NCBI GenBank assembly: GCA_017413145.1
Contig: JAFPUX010000540.1
Location: 1 to 8,855, forward strand
Direction: 5' to 3'
DNA: 8,855 bases
Source of the DNA: Kiritimatiellia bacterium
GTDB taxonomy: Bacteria; Verrucomicrobiota; Kiritimatiellia; RFP12; UBA3636
The notes under the pieces are model-generated. The model made no database searches. It was not told the origin of the DNA and saw only the letters and a program-made list of their open reading frames with translations. Numbering within the stretch: position 1 is the first letter of the stretch; every line of letters starts with the position of its first letter. Shown here one piece after another: positions 6,597 through 8,855 of this stretch. A program made the position numbers and the translations under genes.

Positions 6597-8069
6597 ATGA
6601 ACGAAAAAATCTACGTCGCGACCGATCTCGGCGCCGGCAGCGGACGCGTCATCGCGGGCCGCTTCGACGGTTCCCGCCTCCGCTTCGAGGAGACGAACCG
6701 TTTCGACAACTCCCAGACGCCGCTTCCCGGAGGCCTGCACTGGGACATGGTCGCCCTCTACCGGAACATCCTCGAAGGCGTCCGCCGCGCCAAGGCGCTC
6801 GGCGCCGAGCCGGCGTCGGTCGGCGTCGACACGTGGGGCGTGGACTACGCGCTCGTCGACGCCGCCGGGCGCCTGACGGGCCTGCCGCACTCCTACCGCG
6901 ACCCGCGCCTCGACGGCGTGATGGAGAAGACGTGCGCGAAACTCGGCCGCCGCCGGATCTACGATGCGACCGGCACGCAGTTCATGCCGATCAACACGCT
7001 CTTCCAGCTCGTGGCGGAATCGGAATCGCCCGCCTCGCAGCTCGACCGCGCCGCGCGTTTCCTCATGGTGCCGGACCTCATGGACTACTGGCTTTCCGGC
7101 GTCCTCTCCAACGAAATCACGATCGCCTCGACGAGCCAGTGCCTCGACGTGCGGACGCGCGACTGGTCGTGGGACCTCATCGAGGCCGCCGGCCTGCCGC
7201 GGCGGATCTTCGGCGAGCTCGTCCGCCCCGGAACGGTTCTCGGGCCGGTGCGCGGCCTCGAAGGCTACGAAACGAAAGTCGTCGCCGTCGGCACGCACGA
7301 CACCGCGTCCGCCGTCGCAGCGATCCCGGTCCCGAAAGAGGGCAAATGGGGCTGCCTTTCGACCGGCACGTGGGGTCTCGTCGGCGCCGAGATACCCGAA
7401 CCCGTCTTCTCGGACGAAGCCTACGAATGCAGCTGGACCAACGAAATCGGCATCACGGGCGGCATCCGGTTCATGAAGAACCTGACCGGCATGTGGATCT
7501 ACCAGGAGCTGCACCGCGCGTGGAAGGCCGCGGGCGAGGACGTCCCCTACGACCGCATGACCGAAATGGCCGCGAAGGCGAAGCCGTTCGTCTCGTTGAT
7601 CGATCCGGACGCGCCGGACTTCCAGCGGGCGGGGCACATGGACGAAAAGATCGCCGCGTGGTGCAAGCGCACCGGCCAGCCCGTCCCGGAGAGCAAGGGC
7701 GCCTTCGCGCGCTGCGCGCTCGAAAGCATGGTCCTGCGCTACAAGGAACTCTGGACGCAGCTCGAGCGGATCACGGGCGAAAAGCGCGACGGTCTCAACA
7801 TGATCGGCGGCGCGACGCGCAACGCGCTGCACTGCCGGATGACGGCCGACGCGCTCGGCGTTCCGGTCCTCTGCGGTCCCACGGAAGGAGCCTGCGCAGG
7901 CAACGTGCTGGTGCAGATGATCGCCTTGGGCGACCTGAAGGACCACGCCGAAGCCCGCGAACTCATGCGCGTCTCCGACCCGCCGATCGTCTACGAGCCG
8001 GATCGGGCGGGCGAGTCCGCCTGGGCGGAGGCTCTGGAACGATTCGGCGCCATGAAGGAGCATGCATGA
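6597..8069 (+). CDS. rhaB: Rhamnulokinase (FGGY carbohydrate kinase)
   Basis: This cytoplasmic kinase would phosphorylate L-rhamnulose to L-rhamnulose 1-phosphate with ATP (EC 2.7.1.5), the second step of L-rhamnose breakdown. Its 490 residues match E. coli RhaB (489) along the whole length as I recall that sequence. The N-terminal phosphate-binding stretch is DLGAGSGR (10-17). The sugar region has VDTWGVDYALVD (77-88) and LPHSYRD (96-102). H234-D235 in THDTASAV corresponds to the catalytic base of E. coli RhaB (D237). The ATP site has LSTGTWGLVG (254-263), and N295 and Q303 match nucleotide-contacting positions. Some deviations stand out: GGATRN where the family usually has GGG-type sequences, and GPTEGACAGN instead of GPVEA-type. 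Another ketose, such as L-fuculose, is therefore possible. The ATG at 6597 follows a -10 by 8 bases. The stop overlaps the next gene as ATGA, implying coupled translation. No rhaA or rhaD is visible in the window. Confidence 0.9.
   Translation: MNEKIYVATDLGAGSGRVIAGRFDGSRLRFEETNRFDNSQTPLPGGLHWDMVALYRNILEGVRRAKALGAEPASVGVDTWGVDYALVDAAGRLTGLPHSYRDPRLDGVMEKTCAKLGRRRIYDATGTQFMPINTLFQLVAESESPASQLDRAARFLMVPDLMDYWLSGVLSNEITIASTSQCLDVRTRDWSWDLIEAAGLPRRIFGELVRPGTVLGPVRGLEGYETKVVAVGTHDTASAVAAIPVPKEGKWGCLSTGTWGLVGAEIPEPVFSDEAYECSWTNEIGITGGIRFMKNLTGMWIYQELHRAWKAAGEDVPYDRMTEMAAKAKPFVSLIDPDAPDFQRAGHMDEKIAAWCKRTGQPVPESKGAFARCALESMVLRYKELWTQLERITGEKRDGLNMIGGATRNALHCRMTADALGVPVLCGPTEGACAGNVLVQMIALGDLKDHAEARELMRVSDPPIVYEPDRAGESAWAEALERFGAMKEHA
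8055..8060 (+). promoter_or_regulatory. Shine-Dalgarno sequence of tagD
   Basis: AAGGAG, five bases before the ATG at 8066, lies inside the end of rhaB. It is the clearest ribosome-binding site in the window. It shows that this organism uses Shine-Dalgarno initiation for an internal operon gene, unlike the genes next to promoters. Confidence 0.8.
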
Positions 8070-8464
8070 AAACGGGAATCACCTTCGGCACGTTCGACAT
8101 GTTCCACTACGGGCACCTGCGCCTCCTGCAGCGGGCCCGGGCGCTCTGCGACCGGCTCGTCGTCGGCGTCTCGAGCGACGAGTTCATCGCCAGCAAGAAC
8201 AAGAGCCACGGCCTCGCCTTCCCCTACGGACAACGCGCCGCGATCGTCGCGGAGCTGCGGTGCGTCGACGAGGTGTTCAAGGAGGAGTGCGAGGAGAAGA
8301 AGGCCGACTACGTCCGCGAACACAAGGCCGACGTCTTCATCATCGGCGCGGACTACGAGGGACGCTTCGACTGGCTCCGGGAGGCCTGCGGCGTCGAGGT
8401 CGTCTACCTCCCCCGCACCCCCGGCGTCTCGACGACGGATCTCATGTCGAAGAAAAACCGGTAG
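8066..8464 (+). CDS. tagD: Glycerol-3-phosphate cytidylyltransferase, TagD type
   Basis: This soluble nucleotidyltransferase is expected to join CTP and sn-glycerol 3-phosphate to CDP-glycerol plus diphosphate (EC 2.7.7.39). CDP-glycerol donates glycerol phosphate to teichoic acids or to decorated surface glycans. The 132 residues match B. subtilis TagD (129) over nearly the full length. ITFGTFDMFHYGH (5-17) holds the HxGH motif (H14, H17). K44 and K46 fit the phosphate-binding lysines. IIGADYEGRFDWL (92-104) matches the GDDWEGKFDFL region, and RTPGVSTT (117-124) is the family's RTxGISTT motif. The start is fixed by AAGGAG five bases upstream and by the four-base overlap with rhaB. Enzymes of this fold also make other CDP-polyols, so given the kinase upstream the true substrate may be a different phosphorylated polyol or ketose. 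No teichoic-acid polymerase is in view. Confidence 0.9.
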   Translation: MKTGITFGTFDMFHYGHLRLLQRARALCDRLVVGVSSDEFIASKNKSHGLAFPYGQRAAIVAELRCVDEVFKEECEEKKADYVREHKADVFIIGADYEGRFDWLREACGVEVVYLPRTPGVSTTDLMSKKNR

Positions 8465-8484
8465 GACGTTTCACGGGTTTCCCC

Positions 8485-8855
8485 ATGACGAACGAAGAAC
8501 TCTGGGCGCGCAGGAACGCGCGCATCGACGAACTGGTCTCGCAGATGACGCTGGAGGAGAAGTGCTCCCAGCTCGTCCACGACGCCCCCGCGATCCCGCG
8601 GCTCGGCCTGCCCGCCTACAACTGGTGGAGCGAAGGCCTGCACGGCGTCGGCCGCAACGGCCGCGCGACGGTCTTCCCGCAGGCGATGAACCTCGCGGCG
8701 ACGTTCGACCGCGAACTCGCGAAAACCGAGGGTTCGATCCTCGGACGCGAGGCGCGCGCGAAATTCAACCTCGCCCGCAAGGCCGGCTGGGAGGGCGACC
8801 AGTACCGCGGCCTCACGTTCTGGTCCCCGAACGTCAACCTCTTCCGCGACCCGCG
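8485..8855 (+). CDS. Glycoside hydrolase family 3 beta-glycosidase, N-terminal part
   Basis: Only the first 123 residues are in the window. They match the start of GH3 enzymes of the beta-xylosidase/beta-glucosidase kind: VSQMTLEEKCSQLVHDAP (about 18-35), IPRLGLPAYNWWSEGLHGV (about 37-55), FPQAMNLAATFD (about 65-76), and SPNVNLFRDPR at the edge. The NWWSEGLHGV wording resembles plant-type and Bacteroidetes-type beta-xylosidases, so release of xylose or arabinose from plant polysaccharide is plausible; the aspartate nucleophile region lies outside. No signal peptide is seen after the ATG at 8485 (MTNEELWARRNARID), which suggests a cytoplasmic enzyme acting on imported oligosaccharides, unless the true start differs. 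The gene follows tagD by 20 bases with no promoter-like -10 and only a poor, distant GTAGGA (8461-8466), so co-transcription with rhaB-tagD is likely. Confidence 0.92.
   Translation, partial: MTNEELWARRNARIDELVSQMTLEEKCSQLVHDAPAIPRLGLPAYNWWSEGLHGVGRNGRATVFPQAMNLAATFDRELAKTEGSILGREARAKFNLARKAGWEGDQYRGLTFWSPNVNLFRDP

Noticed and set aside
6051..8063. A 670-codon open frame on the minus strand opposite rhaB
   Set aside because: Low-complexity reading with no recognisable domain, lying opposite an unmistakable kinase gene.
2508..8069. A 1853-codon open frame that appears to fuse a large novel protein to rhamnulokinase
   Set aside because: The part before 6597 is Arg/Pro/Gly-rich out-of-frame dnaE sequence; only the part from the ATG at 6597 is a real protein.

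Overview
The window is a GC-rich bacterial segment with dense coding, GC-biased third codon positions and short gaps between genes. The replicative polymerase DnaE has a complete PHP metal-ligand set. Next to it lie sugar-metabolism genes: a rhamnulokinase, a glycerol-3-phosphate cytidylyltransferase and a family 3 glycoside hydrolase. That mix, together with apparently leaderless promoters, would fit a carbohydrate-degrading Gram-negative lineage such as the Verrucomicrobiota/Kiritimatiellota group. This placement is a weak inference; no rRNA or other taxonomic marker is present.

Left part (1-2390): an unrecognised gene runs leftward off the window from an ATG at 513. It is divergent from two rightward genes, 599-1522 and 1587-2390. 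I recognise neither rightward gene by name. Both carry a matching D-x12-E-x-K-W-T-E signature, followed by a Q-containing helix and a hydrophobic strand. I therefore read them as a tandem pair of PD-(D/E)XK-type (restriction-endonuclease-like) proteins. The divergent promoters sit back to back at 522-590, and the second nuclease-like gene has its own near-consensus promoter framed by a 9-bp inverted repeat.

Centre (2452-6552): dnaE encodes a 1366-residue DNA polymerase III alpha subunit with PHP, polymerase, helix-hairpin-helix, clamp-binding (QASLF) and OB-fold regions. It is clearly housekeeping and probably unrelated in function to its neighbours.

Right part (6559-8855): a second transcription unit begins at a promoter immediately upstream of a rhamnulokinase gene (6597-8069). 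The gene overlaps, by ATGA, a TagD-type cytidylyltransferase gene (8066-8464) that has its own Shine-Dalgarno sequence. After a 20-base gap comes the start of a GH3 beta-glycosidase gene that runs off the right edge. The hydrolase and kinase suggest sugar release and phosphorylation. The cytidylyltransferase is an unexpected partner and suggests that a CDP-activated polyol or sugar is made.

A recurring regulatory theme is visible. Three genes (the leftward gene, the first nuclease-like gene and rhaB) each have a -10-like hexamer ending exactly 8 bases before the ATG, so their mRNAs are probably leaderless or nearly so. Two of the promoters overlap strong inverted repeats that could be operators. 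I found no tRNA, rRNA, CRISPR array, insertion sequence or convincing intrinsic terminator.
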